Source of the DNA: Candidatus Muiribacterium halophilum
GTDB lineage: Bacteria > Muiribacteriota > Muiribacteriia > Muiribacteriales > Muiribacteriaceae
Reading direction: 5' to 3'
Length of the DNA: 55,243 nt
NCBI GenBank assembly: GCA_002869225.1
Contig: PKTG01000087.1
Coordinates: 1-55,243, forward strand
Positions 1 to 8,155 of this stretch are shown here, in pieces. Made by a program: the position numbers and the translations under genes. The stretch's first letter is position 1, and every line of letters begins with the position of its first letter. The notes beneath the pieces were generated by a model. The model saw only the letters and a list, made by a program, of their open reading frames with translations. It was not told where the DNA came from and did no database searches.

Positions 1-174
1 AAGATAGCAGATAACCGATAAAAGTGCATATTTAAAGGGTTGCAGGAGACATGATAAAAATAGAGCCATTACCTGCAAAGTAAAAGGCACACCAAAAAAA
101 GGAATGCTTATAAGAGCACTAACAGCAATTATTGCAGTAAATAAAGCAGCACGAACTAGTTTTTTTATTTCCAT
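1..174 (-). CDS. bioY: Biotin transporter BioY, N-terminal part (cut by window edge)
   Basis: Substrate-binding S component of an ECF-type biotin importer, acting in the cytoplasmic membrane. The frame is open from an ATG at 174 to the window edge and gives 58 residues. The opening MEIKKLVRAALFTAIIAV followed by a hydrophobic stretch, then FFGVPFTLQVMALFL, matches the start of BioY proteins, in which the P-x-P-F-T-x-Q motif follows the first membrane segment. The rest of the protein lies outside the window. No clear Shine-Dalgarno sequence precedes the ATG; the upstream DNA is the start of an intergenic repeat tract. The assignment rests on the N-terminal motif only. Confidence 0.75.
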   Translation of the reverse strand, partial: MEIKKLVRAALFTAIIAVSALISIPFFGVPFTLQVMALFLSCLLQPFKYALLSVICYL

Positions 175-182
175 AATATAAA

Positions 183-286
183 TACAGGGATTAGGTTTTA
201 GAATTTAGGGGTTAGGGTCGGTTTGATTTTCCCAAAAACCAAAATCCAGGTTCATCCCAAATTCCAAAAAATTTAAATTCCTTATC
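183..286. repeat. Intergenic GGGTTAGGG-type repeat tract, copy 1
   Basis: Gap between bioY and ribH. It begins with a G-rich telomere-like stretch (GGGATTAGG, then AGGGGTTAGGGTCGG) and continues into a C-rich stretch, TTTTCCCAAAAACCAAAATC. The same G-rich plus C-rich unit recurs almost unchanged at about 4005-4085 and in diverged form at 7232, 14085 and 31290. No coding signal was seen in it. Confidence 0.75.
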
Positions 287-748
287 TTATAAATTTTTGT
301 ATAGATCTATTGTCTCAAGGCATGAAAGTGCTGCTTCAAAACCTTTGTTTCCTGATTTTATACCAGATCTATGAAGTGCCTGTTCTGTATTATCTGTAGT
401 AAGAACACCAAAAATAACAGGTGTCTTTGATTCAAAAGACACTGAAGCGACTCCTTTTGATACTTCAGCTGCTACATAATCAAAATGAGGAGTCTCTCCA
501 CGGATAACAGCGCCAAGAACAACAACTCCATCGTATTTCTTTGAAGCTGCAAGTCTATTTGCAAGCTGTGGAAGTTCAAACGCTCCAGGGACTTTAAAAA
601 GTGATATATCTGAATCTTTAACACCGTTTCTTAAAAGTCCATCCTCACAACCTTTAATAAGCTGCTCAACTATTGTTGAGTTGAATCTTGATGCTGCTAT
701 AGCGATCTTACAACCTTTACCATTAAAGTTTCCTTCAAATACTTTCAT
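287..748 (-). CDS. ribH: 6,7-dimethyl-8-ribityllumazine synthase
   Basis: Condenses 5-amino-6-ribitylaminouracil with dihydroxybutanone phosphate to make lumazine, the penultimate step of riboflavin synthesis. The 153-residue length is typical. Visible family motifs are AASRFNSTIVEQL near the N-terminus, VPGAFELP, and GAVIRGETPHFDYV with the conserved His. The ATG at 748 is chosen because GGAGG lies five bases upstream; the longer TTG reading (760) would put the start inside that ribosome site. It is the last gene of the rib run, separated from ribBA by about 280 bases of repeats, so it may be transcribed with the others or from its own promoter. Confidence 0.96.
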   Translation of the reverse strand: MKVFEGNFNGKGCKIAIAASRFNSTIVEQLIKGCEDGLLRNGVKDSDISLFKVPGAFELPQLANRLAASKKYDGVVVLGAVIRGETPHFDYVAAEVSKGVASVSFESKTPVIFGVLTTDNTEQALHRSGIKSGNKGFEAALSCLETIDLYKNL

Positions 749-767
749 ATAAGCCTCCAATAAAATC

Positions 768-1025
768 TTGGGATTAGGGGTTAGGATTTAGGGGTTAGGG
801 TCGGACTTTTTTTAAATAAAACCTTCCCTCACACCTCATCCCTTATCCCTGATTCCTGCTTTTTCCCGTTTCGCTTAACGCTTCACGCTTTACTTTGTCC
901 CATTCACTTCTCACTGTTCACTGTTTACTCAGTGCTTATGGGTCAGGCTGAACTCTGCCGGCTTACTTTTATGATCAGCCAGACCCGGCACTGTTCACCG
1001 TTTTAAAAATGATATCGAATCATTT
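768..1025. repeat. Intergenic repeat region between ribBA and ribH
   Basis: Gap of about 260 bases made of the repeats seen elsewhere: a GGGGTTAGG tract (773-808), a stretch around 808-830 shared with about 20027-20050 (AATAAAACCTTCCCTCA), a CTTAACGCTTCACGC tract (872-892) and CACTGTTCACTGTTTAC (914-930). An imperfect hairpin joins GGGTCAGGCTGA (940-951) with TCAGCCAGACCC (975-986), 11 of 12 pairing. No gene seen. Confidence 0.75.
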
Positions 1026-1032
1026 TTAAAAC
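1000..1032 (-). terminator. AT-rich hairpin over the ribBA stop codon
   Basis: A perfect 14-bp inverted repeat, GTTTTAAAAATGAT (1000-1013) and its complement (1019-1032) around a 5-base loop. It overlaps the ribBA stop codon (1026-1028). It could end or slow transcription or stabilise the mRNA end, but it is AT-rich and lacks a following T run, so terminator function is weakly supported. Confidence 0.35.
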
Positions 1033-2216
1033 ATATGTCCCATCTTTTCCTTCTTTGTATCTAAATACCTTTTATTCTCATCATTATGACCAACTATTAT
1101 AGGAACAGTCTCGATTACCTCAAGTCCGTATCCTTCAAGTCCAACTATCTTTCGTGGATTGTTTGTCATCAATCTTATCTTACCAACTCCCATTGCTTTA
1201 AGTATCTGTGCACCAATACCATAATCTCTAAGATCAGGTTTAAATCCAAGCTTTACATTTGCCTCTACTGTATCAAGACCATTATCCTGAAGATGATAGG
1301 CTTTTATCTTATTAAGAAGTCCTATTCCTCTACCTTCCTGTCTCATATATACTATTATTCCTTTTCCTTCCTCCTGAATCTTTTGCATAGCATAATCCAG
1401 CTGTTTACCACAATCACATCTTAAAGAGTGAAGTGCATCTCCTGTAAGACATTCAGAATGCACTCTTACAAGAACAGGTTCATCTTTTTCCCATGAACCA
1501 AGAGATATTGCGATATGATGTTCATCGTTATGAAGCACCTCAAAACCTGTTAGATTAAACTCTCCAAATTCGGTAGGAAGTCTTGTGCTATCAACTTTTT
1601 TAATAGTTGTCTCTCTTGCCATTCTATAAGATATTATTTTTTCAACAGTTATTATTGGAATATCAAAATCCTCTGAAATCTTTTCAAGCTCAGGCATTCT
1701 AGCCATGGTTCCATCCTCGTTCATTATCTCACATATTACTGCCGCTTCCTCAAGATCAGCAAGTCTGCAAAGATCTACAGAAGCTTCTGTCTGACCGGCT
1801 CTTTCAAGCACTCCGTTCTTCTTAGCTTTAAGAGGAAATATATGACCAGGCTTTACAATATCTTCAGGTTTAGAATCAGGATCTGCAAGAACCTTTATAG
1901 TCTTTGCTCTATCATGAGCGGATATACCTGTTGTAACACCATTAGCCGCTTCTACACTCACAGTAAAAGCGGTTGAAAAGGGTGAAGTGTTCTCATCAGT
2001 CATCATCTCAATATTCAATCTTTTTAATGCTTTTTCTGACATAGGAACACATATAAGACCTCTTCCGTGTTTTGCCATAAAATTAACAAGCTCAGGCGTA
2101 GCATACTCTGCCGCAAACATGAGATCACCTTCGTTTTCTCTATCCTCATCATCCACTATTATTATCATCTTTCCCTTTTTCAGGGTATCCAATATGTTTT
2201 CTACATCTTTAAACAT
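1026..2216 (-). CDS. ribBA: Bifunctional 3,4-dihydroxy-2-butanone-4-phosphate synthase / GTP cyclohydrolase II
   Basis: Supplies both branches of riboflavin synthesis: dihydroxybutanone phosphate from ribulose 5-phosphate, and the pyrimidine precursor from GTP. The N-terminal half (about 1-200) carries DDEDRENEGDL, the metal and substrate motif of DHBP synthase. The C-terminal half (about 205-396) carries HSECLTGDALHSLRCDCG, with the three zinc cysteines of cyclohydrolase II, and MRQEGRGIGL. At 396 residues it is a normal full-length fusion. GGAGG sits eight bases before the ATG. It lies 10 bases downstream of ribE in the same direction. Confidence 0.97.
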   Translation of the reverse strand: MFKDVENILDTLKKGKMIIIVDDEDRENEGDLMFAAEYATPELVNFMAKHGRGLICVPMSEKALKRLNIEMMTDENTSPFSTAFTVSVEAANGVTTGISAHDRAKTIKVLADPDSKPEDIVKPGHIFPLKAKKNGVLERAGQTEASVDLCRLADLEEAAVICEIMNEDGTMARMPELEKISEDFDIPIITVEKIISYRMARETTIKKVDSTRLPTEFGEFNLTGFEVLHNDEHHIAISLGSWEKDEPVLVRVHSECLTGDALHSLRCDCGKQLDYAMQKIQEEGKGIIVYMRQEGRGIGLLNKIKAYHLQDNGLDTVEANVKLGFKPDLRDYGIGAQILKAMGVGKIRLMTNNPRKIVGLEGYGLEVIETVPIIVGHNDENKRYLDTKKEKMGHMF

Positions 2217-2226
2217 GCTTTTCCTC

Positions 2227-2868
2227 CTAGAATCCCATTTTTTTGAGATCTTCTATCGAGATATCACTTTCATTTTCTTTAATGTTTTGAGTCGCTTTTA
2301 TCATAGTATCAAATTCAATATTTACAATACTATTAGCTTTTTTATTTAAAAAGGATGTCGATTTTAAAGTCTCTGGAATTAGGGAAACTGAAAATTCTTT
2401 TAAAACACCTGCTTTTCTAACTTTCTGAACAGTCAAAGAAACACCATCTAAGGCAACTGAACACTTTTTAAAGATCAAAGAAGAATATTTTGAAGGCAAT
2501 CTAAACCATACATCATAACCTTTCTCTGAAATGATGATTCTTTTTATTTTCAAAGTAGCATCTACATGACCTGAGACAATGTGACCATCAAGTCTGTCGG
2601 AAACTTTTAAAGCTCTTTCTATATTTACAATATCGTTTTGTCTTAAATGGATAAGATTTGTAGATTGTAGTGTCTGATACATCACATCAAAACGAAGTTC
2701 AGTTTGCGAAAAATCTGTCAGAGTAAGGCAAACACCATTTACAGCTATAATTTGTCCTATATTGAGGTCGTCAAATAAAGTTTCTGTTTTTATAAAAAGA
2801 GTGTTATAGACTCCGTTTTTTCCTTGTTTTATTACTTTTCCTTTTGACTCAATCAGTCCGGTAAACAA
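2227..2868 (-). CDS. ribE: Riboflavin synthase, alpha chain
   Basis: Dismutates two lumazines to riboflavin plus a pyrimidine that is recycled. The 213-residue protein shows the two barrel repeats of the family: MFTGLIESKG opens the first, and GHIVSGHVDAT with a second T-G-x-V/I-like repeat forms the second. The start is TTG at 2868, seven bases after GGAGG. The gene begins inside the last codons of ribD (16-base overlap), so translation is probably coupled. The symbol is ribE in most bacteria; some schemes call it ribC. Confidence 0.95.
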   Translation of the reverse strand: MFTGLIESKGKVIKQGKNGVYNTLFIKTETLFDDLNIGQIIAVNGVCLTLTDFSQTELRFDVMYQTLQSTNLIHLRQNDIVNIERALKVSDRLDGHIVSGHVDATLKIKRIIISEKGYDVWFRLPSKYSSLIFKKCSVALDGVSLTVQKVRKAGVLKEFSVSLIPETLKSTSFLNKKANSIVNIEFDTMIKATQNIKENESDISIEDLKKMGF

Positions 2869-3956
2869 ACAATATCCTCCGAAAAATATCTTAGGTGTAC
2901 TTCGTCACCATACCTCTTTAATTTCTGAAGTACAAGTTCAGAAAAGTTTTCTATCTTAACCGGATTACCTACCCTTACACATGAGAAATCATTATTATCA
3001 CCGGCAATCTTCGGAGCAAGGATCACATTATATTCATCCATTAGTTTGTGCCTGTGGAACGATCCAGTTATAAGACCACCACCTTCAACCATAAGGCAGC
3101 AAATAGAATATTCTTCATATAGTCTCTCAAGAAGTCCTTTCAGATCATGCGGATCGTGTTCAATTATCACAACACCCTTATCAACTAAAACCTTTCTTTT
3201 TTCCTCTAATAATGTTGAAGATACAAGGATGAACGGATACTCTTTTGCAGTTTCAACAAGTCTTGCATCTACAGGTATCCTTCCGTGAGAATCAAGTACT
3301 ATTCTTATAAGAGATTTATCTTTTTTTATATACCTAATATTGAGCATTGGATCTGAGTTTAAAACAGTCTCAATACCAACTAGTATAGCATCAGCACGAT
3401 ATCTCATCCTATGAACAAGTTTCTTTGTCTTATCTGAAGAGATATAAGACGATCTTGATCTGAAATCAGCTATTTTACCATCAATAGTCTGGGCCCATTT
3501 ACCGAAAACAAAAGTTCTTTTTTTTATATGATTTGTAAAAAACTCTCTATTATGAATAAGACACTCTTTTGCAAGTATATCTGAAAAGACCTCAATTCCA
3601 GCTTTTTTTAATATTTTATCGGATTCTTTGCAAGAAACAGGGTTTGTATCTTTTATTCCGTAAAACACTCTTTTAATTCCTGAACTTATTATAATGTCAG
3701 TACAAGGTGGAGTCTTTCCATGGTGAGAACATGGTTGCAGATTCACATAAAGATCTGCACCTTTTGCATCTTTGCCAGCTTTAAGAAGGGCTTCTCTTTC
3801 AGCATGTATTTCTCCAACAGCTTTATGAATCCCACGCGCGATCACAACATCATCTTTTACAATAACACATCCAACCATGGGATTAGGCAACGTGTTCCCA
3901 CGAGCCTTCTTTGATATCTTCAGACATTCATTTATATACTTTTGATGTAAATTCAC
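2853..3956 (-). CDS. ribD: Bifunctional diaminohydroxyphosphoribosylaminopyrimidine deaminase / reductase
   Basis: Second and third steps of the GTP branch of riboflavin synthesis. The N-terminal deaminase (about 1-145) has the zinc site HAE at 52-54 and PCSHHGKTPPCTD. The C-terminal reductase domain (about 147-360) has FGKWAQTIDGKIA. Length 367 is typical. The start is GTG at 3956, eight bases after GGAGG. It is the first gene of the rib set. A terminator-like hairpin ends fewer than 15 bases before the start codon, leaving no room for a separate promoter, so read-through or attenuation must decide its expression unless the hairpin is inactive. Confidence 0.95.
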   Translation of the reverse strand: MNLHQKYINECLKISKKARGNTLPNPMVGCVIVKDDVVIARGIHKAVGEIHAEREALLKAGKDAKGADLYVNLQPCSHHGKTPPCTDIIISSGIKRVFYGIKDTNPVSCKESDKILKKAGIEVFSDILAKECLIHNREFFTNHIKKRTFVFGKWAQTIDGKIADFRSRSSYISSDKTKKLVHRMRYRADAILVGIETVLNSDPMLNIRYIKKDKSLIRIVLDSHGRIPVDARLVETAKEYPFILVSSTLLEEKRKVLVDKGVVIIEHDPHDLKGLLERLYEEYSICCLMVEGGGLITGSFHRHKLMDEYNVILAPKIAGDNNDFSCVRVGNPVKIENFSELVLQKLKRYGDEVHLRYFSEDIVCLPD

Positions 3957-3970
3957 TTATGAAACCTCCA

Positions 3971-4003
3971 AAAAAAGAGAGACTTAAAACGCCTCTCTTT
4001 TTT
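3971..4003 (-). terminator. Terminator-like hairpin abutting the ribD ribosome site
   Basis: Stem of 11 bp (3971-3981 with 3993-4003), with GAGAG/CTCTC next to an 11-base loop and A/T runs at the outer ends. On the minus strand CTCTC is followed by at least six T, then directly by GGAGG of ribD. It may end the upstream GlmL-containing run or act as an attenuator for ribD. It is symmetrical, so it could work in both directions. Confidence 0.6.
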
Positions 4004-4186
4004 AAGGGGTTAGGATTTAGGATTTAGGGGTTAGGGTTGGTTTGATTTTCCCAAAAACCAAAATCCAGCTTCTTCCCAAAATCCAGCTTCCTAATATTCC
4101 CTGTTTTTATAATTATAGTTTTCTTTTCTAATCTTTGACCCATGACTCGCGACCATCGACTCTCGACCGCGAATCAAATAGATTCG
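4004..4186. repeat. Intergenic GGGTTAGGG-type repeat tract, copy 2
   Basis: Nearly the same G-rich then C-rich unit as at 187-270: AGGGGTTAGGGTTGG, then TTTTCCCAAAAACCAAAATC, then CCCAAAATCCAG. It is followed by ACTCGCGACCATCGACTCTC and a perfect 7-bp hairpin, GCGAATC (4169-4175) with GATTCGC (4181-4187), which touches the stop codon of the next gene. No coding signal. Confidence 0.7.
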
Positions 4187-5320
4187 CTATTTTTCAATAG
4201 TCTCAACATTAGCTCTTGGAAGAAGTAATTTCTCTCCACTACCAAGCTGCACTTCAACAACTCTAACCTTAGTCTCACTATCAACAACCGTGAGCTCTAC
4301 AGGTAGATCTGTAACTTCTACTATTTCTCCAAAATGATTTCCTCTAATAACTCTAAGAGAATCTCCTTTATTCATTCCACCAGCTTCTGATGATTCATTT
4401 ATCTTTACAGAATTAAGGTCATCAGGAACATTAAGCGTTATTATTATCTCTGGTCTCATAACACCAGCTCTTATCTGAGTAGCTCCGTTGATAGATGCTT
4501 TTTTTCCTTCATTTTCCTTTAGCAATTCAAAAGTCTTCTGTGCCATATTTATCTGACCGAATCCCTCTGTAACAACTACAGTCAATCCAATCTCTTCATG
4601 ACCTGTTATTGCAACACCAATATCATACCCAAGTACTTCTTTTAGATCCTGAGCATCTATCCCACCACAGATTATACCTTTGACACCACATTTAACCGCT
4701 TTGTCAATAGCTTCTTTTTTTACAAGTGAACCACCGACGATTATCTTCCCTTTTAAAGAATCGTCGATCTTATTTTCATCAAGTACAGCTGAAATATCAT
4801 CTGCTACAAATTTAAGTTCACCTTCAGTCTCTCCACCTATTCCAAATATACCCTGAATAAATGCAGCTTCACTTCCAAGTATTACACCTTCTTCAGGCAT
4901 TATCTCATCAATGACTCCATCTATATAAGCTTTCATCTCAACAGGAATTGGCGCTTGTCTTATTATTACCTGTCCTGTAACTTCAGATATACTTTCAATA
5001 GTTCCACTTACAGGTGCGTTAACAGCAGATTTAAAATATCCGAAAAAGCCTTTTGTCTGGGCCATCATCTCGCCTTTTTCTACCTTATCACCTTCTTTTT
5101 TGAACATTACTTCATCGAGTTCTTCAGGTGTTATAGAAAGTGTATTTACTATATTCATAGGTGTAACATTACCTGGTAGTTCAGTTCTTGCTACAACTGT
5201 ATCTGAAGTTACTTTGTCACCTTTTTTTACAGTTATATTACCCTTTAATGGTAATCGTCTTTCCTTTTTAACGAGTGTCCTAGGAGCTACTTTTAGTCCC
5301 GGTGTATATGCATGTGCCAT
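4187..5320 (-). CDS. Barrel-sandwich / KOW-like protein paired with GlmL-family ATPase
   Basis: Function unknown. The 377-residue protein looks soluble, with no signal peptide or membrane span. Its N-terminal part resembles the barrel-sandwich (lipoyl/RnfC-like) fold: LPLKGNITVKKGDKV, then KKEGDKVEKGEMMAQTKG and VNAPVSGTIESISEVTGQV. The middle holds a glycine-rich alpha/beta segment, GKIIVGGSLVKKEAIDKAV. The C-terminal part (about 310-375) looks like a KOW/SH3 barrel, SLRVIRGNHFGEIVEV. It starts 18 bases after the GlmL-like gene, with AGGAG before the ATG, so the two are probably made together. The stop is TAG. Domain calls are by eye and need a profile search. Confidence 0.6.
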   Translation of the reverse strand: MAHAYTPGLKVAPRTLVKKERRLPLKGNITVKKGDKVTSDTVVARTELPGNVTPMNIVNTLSITPEELDEVMFKKEGDKVEKGEMMAQTKGFFGYFKSAVNAPVSGTIESISEVTGQVIIRQAPIPVEMKAYIDGVIDEIMPEEGVILGSEAAFIQGIFGIGGETEGELKFVADDISAVLDENKIDDSLKGKIIVGGSLVKKEAIDKAVKCGVKGIICGGIDAQDLKEVLGYDIGVAITGHEEIGLTVVVTEGFGQINMAQKTFELLKENEGKKASINGATQIRAGVMRPEIIITLNVPDDLNSVKINESSEAGGMNKGDSLRVIRGNHFGEIVEVTDLPVELTVVDSETKVRVVEVQLGSGEKLLLPRANVETIEK

Positions 5321-5338
5321 AAAAAATTCTCCTTTTTC

Positions 5339-7180
5339 TTATTTTTCATATCCTGGATAAAGATTCATCTCTGTATACCATTTTTTAAGGAAGCTGATTC
5401 TTTCCTCTTCTGTTTCCGGTACTGAGAACGGTCGTCTTCCCCTTGCATCAAATATAAGTCCTACAGTTCCACCTGTGACTTCTTTTTCTACACTGTTACC
5501 TGCTCCATCTCCCATATCAAAGCCTTTAGCAGGATTCACTTTGACTTTTGCTTTCTCACCAACAGCTAGAGGGACAACTTTCATATCTCCAAAACGTACC
5601 TCTCCTTCGGCAGTCTTTCCATCAGAATAAGTCACAGTATAATCCATACATTTCTTTTCATATTTTGTTGTACCTACAGGAGCAATACAAGTTCCCAAAT
5701 ATATAAGACAATCTTTTTCAAAGACCTGTGTCGCAGCTTCAGGATGAACCTCCGCCAAAACACCAAGCTGTGGCATCATAAATATTGAGTCAACTGTCAA
5801 GGTGGTAAAACCTTCAGGAAGAAAAGCATCAATAAGCATCATAGCTGACTGATTTCTTCTTGGAGCATGTGAAAGAACTCCACCAGAACCTATTAACATA
5901 TCAAGATTAAGCATATTCACAAGACTTGTATGAAGATCTTCCTGTGAAAACACATCTGATACTGTCCTTTGTTTCTGTACACCTTTTAGTCCAACAGCTA
6001 GAGCTTTATGTTGCTCAAACGATCTTCTTAAAGCTTCTCTTGCAACAGCCTGTTCAAACATGAGTTCTTCTAGAAGATGAGGTATTGTAGTAGGTCTGAT
6101 CATCTTGTTCTTTACTTTATTTCTAAGTTCAGCTTCGTTCATACCAAACGGTATCCAACGTAGTACATTTTCAAGTCCTGCTTCTGATACTACATTAGAT
6201 ATTGAATAGGACATACCAAGATTTGCTGAGACTGTTCTATTAAATACAGTCTTTCCTTCTTCATCAGGATTATCAAATACTGAGAAGACGTCTGTTGTAG
6301 CTCCGCCAATATCAACACCAACCACTTCTATTTTATTAATATCTGCAATCGTTTCCATTATCTGTCCAACCGCACCAGGAGTTGGCATAATATCTACATC
6401 AGTCATAGCCATAAGCTTTTTATAACCTGGAGCCTGTGCCATAACATGCTCAAGAAACTGAGCCTGTATTTTAAGTCTTGATGGCATAAGATCTTCTTTT
6501 TCAAGTGTTGGTCTTAGGTTTTCAGTGATATCAAGAGCAACCTTCTTTTCAAGTATCTTTTTGATCTCTGGAATCGCATCCTGATTTCCTGCAAATATAA
6601 CTGGAAGATTGTATGAACTTCCTAGTCTTGGCCTCGGGTCTGCTGCACCAATTATTTCACCAAGTTCTACGACGTGTTTTATAGTACCGCCGTTGACTCC
6701 ACCAGAAAGAAGTATCATATCAGGTCTAAGATTTCTGATTCTCTGAATTTTCTGATAAGGTTTTCTCCCATCGTTGTTGGCTATAGTATCCATTACAATA
6801 GCTCCAGCTCCAAGAGCTGCTCTTGCAGCGGATTCTGCAGTCATAGATTTTACAACACCTGCGACCATCATCTGAAGACCACCACCAGCTGATGATGTTG
6901 AAATATAAAGATCTATTCCTTTTTCTTCTGAATAATCTTTAATAAACTCTTCATTATCTAGTATCTTTATTCCTCTAAGTTCTTCAAGTTCTGTAACTGC
7001 GTTGATAACACCTTTTGTAACATCTTCAACAGGAGCTTCAACTGTTGTTGGTGCTTCTCCTCGAGTTACGAGTCTGTATTCATCGTTCTGTTTTTCGATA
7101 AGAATTGCCTTTGTGGTAGTAGAACCACAGTCAGTAGCAACGATCCTTCGGATCTTTGACTTGTCAATATTGTTCCCCAT
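5339..7180 (-). CDS. GlmL (MutL)-family ASKHA ATPase
   Basis: Belongs to the glutamate mutase L family, relatives of hydantoinase/acetate kinase-fold ATPases sometimes found with coenzyme B12 mutases. Nucleotide-binding motifs are visible: ATDCGSTTTKAILIE near residue 15 (phosphate 1) and VVGVDIGGATTDVFSVF near 290 (phosphate 2), plus STSSAGGGLQMMVAG. Length is 613, longer than I would expect for mutase-operon GlmL; the extra C-terminal part is beta-rich (VGEKAKVKVNPAKGFDMGD). No glutamate mutase S or E subunit lies in the window. Neighbours are membrane proteins upstream and the barrel-sandwich protein downstream, so its partner is likely not a mutase here. Confidence 0.8.
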   Translation of the reverse strand: MGNNIDKSKIRRIVATDCGSTTTKAILIEKQNDEYRLVTRGEAPTTVEAPVEDVTKGVINAVTELEELRGIKILDNEEFIKDYSEEKGIDLYISTSSAGGGLQMMVAGVVKSMTAESAARAALGAGAIVMDTIANNDGRKPYQKIQRIRNLRPDMILLSGGVNGGTIKHVVELGEIIGAADPRPRLGSSYNLPVIFAGNQDAIPEIKKILEKKVALDITENLRPTLEKEDLMPSRLKIQAQFLEHVMAQAPGYKKLMAMTDVDIMPTPGAVGQIMETIADINKIEVVGVDIGGATTDVFSVFDNPDEEGKTVFNRTVSANLGMSYSISNVVSEAGLENVLRWIPFGMNEAELRNKVKNKMIRPTTIPHLLEELMFEQAVAREALRRSFEQHKALAVGLKGVQKQRTVSDVFSQEDLHTSLVNMLNLDMLIGSGGVLSHAPRRNQSAMMLIDAFLPEGFTTLTVDSIFMMPQLGVLAEVHPEAATQVFEKDCLIYLGTCIAPVGTTKYEKKCMDYTVTYSDGKTAEGEVRFGDMKVVPLAVGEKAKVKVNPAKGFDMGDGAGNSVEKEVTGGTVGLIFDARGRRPFSVPETEEERISFLKKWYTEMNLYPGYEK

Positions 7181-7440
7181 CGTTTACACTCCTTTTTTCT
7201 ATTTATTTATCATTAAAATCTATTAAAATCGTGGGATTTGGTGTTTGGGTTGGTTTTGATCTTCCCAAAATCCAAAACTCCACATTCCCAACTCCTCACT
7301 CCCAACTTAAAAAGCCGACTTCTCGACTATACGACACTTCGACTTTACGAAGAATCGACCCATCGTTCTTTTTCGTGCTTCTTCGTGATTTTTCCCTTTT
7401 CGCTTCACGCTTCACGCTTCACGCTTTACGCTTTACGTGT
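7181..7440. repeat. Intergenic repeat region inside the GlmL gene run
   Basis: Gap of 260 bases between the 107-residue protein and the GlmL-like gene. It contains a diverged G-rich tract (GGTGTTTGGGTTGG, 7240-7253) followed by TTTTGATCTTCCCAAAATCC. An inverted copy of this block is found near 14150-14200. Then come CGACTTCTCGACTATACGAC and tandem CTTCACG/CTTTACG heptamers (7397-7437). No gene or clear promoter seen. Confidence 0.7.
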
Positions 7441-7764
7441 TCACTGTTTTTCGTCTTTCGAAGCATCCTTTTTCTTCTTAGCTTTTCGGCTTCGTTCTCT
7501 TTCTCTTTTCTCTATTTCTCTAAGGATATACTCAACTCCTTCTCTTTTTTCCAGTATCTCCTGAATCACATCATAACTCTCAAAAGAATATATGAGGTTT
7601 ACAACAGGCTGGAAAGCAAGCATTATCTGACTTCCAACAAAAGACATGGGTTTATATGCTTCAAGAAAGAATATTGCAGCAGCTGACATATCATATTTGA
7701 TGATCTTGTCTACAAGACGACTGACTACTTCCTTTTCCTTTTCAGTCAGTACTGATGAGGTCAT
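7441..7764 (-). CDS. Uncharacterised 107-residue protein of the GlmL/DUF6754 run
   Basis: I do not recognise this protein. It has a mixed helical N-terminal part (TEKEKEVVSRLVDKIIKYD), a moderately hydrophobic centre and a strongly charged, lysine/arginine-rich tail ending in KAKKKKDASKDEKQ. The start is placed at ATG 7764 because GGGAG lies six bases upstream; a longer reading from 7806 has no ribosome site. It overlaps the upstream gene by 23 bases, implying coupled translation, and is the last gene before the repeat region that precedes the GlmL-like gene. Confidence 0.7.
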   Translation of the reverse strand: MTSSVLTEKEKEVVSRLVDKIIKYDMSAAAIFFLEAYKPMSFVGSQIMLAFQPVVNLIYSFESYDVIQEILEKREGVEYILREIEKRERERSRKAKKKKDASKDEKQ

Positions 7765-8155
7765 TAAGTACTCCCATGATGTTTTTTTTATTTTCGTTGA
7801 GGACAAATAGTTTTAATCCTCGAAAATCGTTTATTCTACTTTCATCATACATTGTACTTAAAAACAGACCGTTTTTCCACTCAGAGACCTTAAAAAATCT
7901 TGTAAGATCATGCGTCTTTTTAAAAAAAAGATTCTTTACCGTTATCTCACGCTTTTTAATATCTATAGAATAAAATACTGGAAAAAAAAACTCTCTTAAA
8001 TAAACGACAACAAAAAAAGAGATCAATAACAAAACCGGAATATTAACCCAATAATAAGAAAAAATAAAACAAAGTATCAGCACCGCAATAGCGAGTGCTG
8101 ATACTTTTTTATGTGTATCAATAAAACTATATTTCCAGCTAATAACTTCTTTCAT
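7742..8155 (-). CDS. Small membrane protein with a PH-like tail
   Basis: Unknown 137-residue protein. Two adjacent hydrophobic segments (about 20-36 and 39-58) follow a short N-terminal stretch. The rest looks like a beta-rich cytoplasmic domain: FYSIDIKKREITVKNLFF, then DLTRFFKVSEWKNGLF. This layout resembles bacterial PH-domain membrane proteins, an impression only. The ATG comes directly after the TAA of the upstream membrane gene. Belongs to the same run as the GlmL and DUF6754-like genes. Confidence 0.7.
   Translation of the reverse strand: MKEVISWKYSFIDTHKKVSALAIAVLILCFIFSYYWVNIPVLLLISFFVVVYLREFFFPVFYSIDIKKREITVKNLFFKKTHDLTRFFKVSEWKNGLFLSTMYDESRINDFRGLKLFVLNENKKNIMGVLNDLISTD

Noticed and set aside
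187-230. CRISPR array or true telomere in the G-rich tracts
   Set aside because: The units are too short and irregular with no spacers, and the tracts are interspersed between genes, not at an end.
1086-1424. Long open frames on the opposite strand of ribBA and other genes
   Set aside because: They are shadows of well-supported genes, with biased composition and no ribosome sites.
3957-4186. FMN riboswitch upstream of ribD
   Set aside because: None of the conserved aptamer segments could be found; the space is filled by repeats.
5339-7180. Glutamate mutase operon
   Set aside because: Only the GlmL-type ATPase is present. No B12-binding S subunit or catalytic E subunit lies near.
7156-7686. 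Open frame of 176 codons across the repeat region 7181-7440
   Set aside because: It translates the CTTCACG/CTTTACG repeats and the complement of a real gene; Phe/Ser/Leu-rich low-complexity product.
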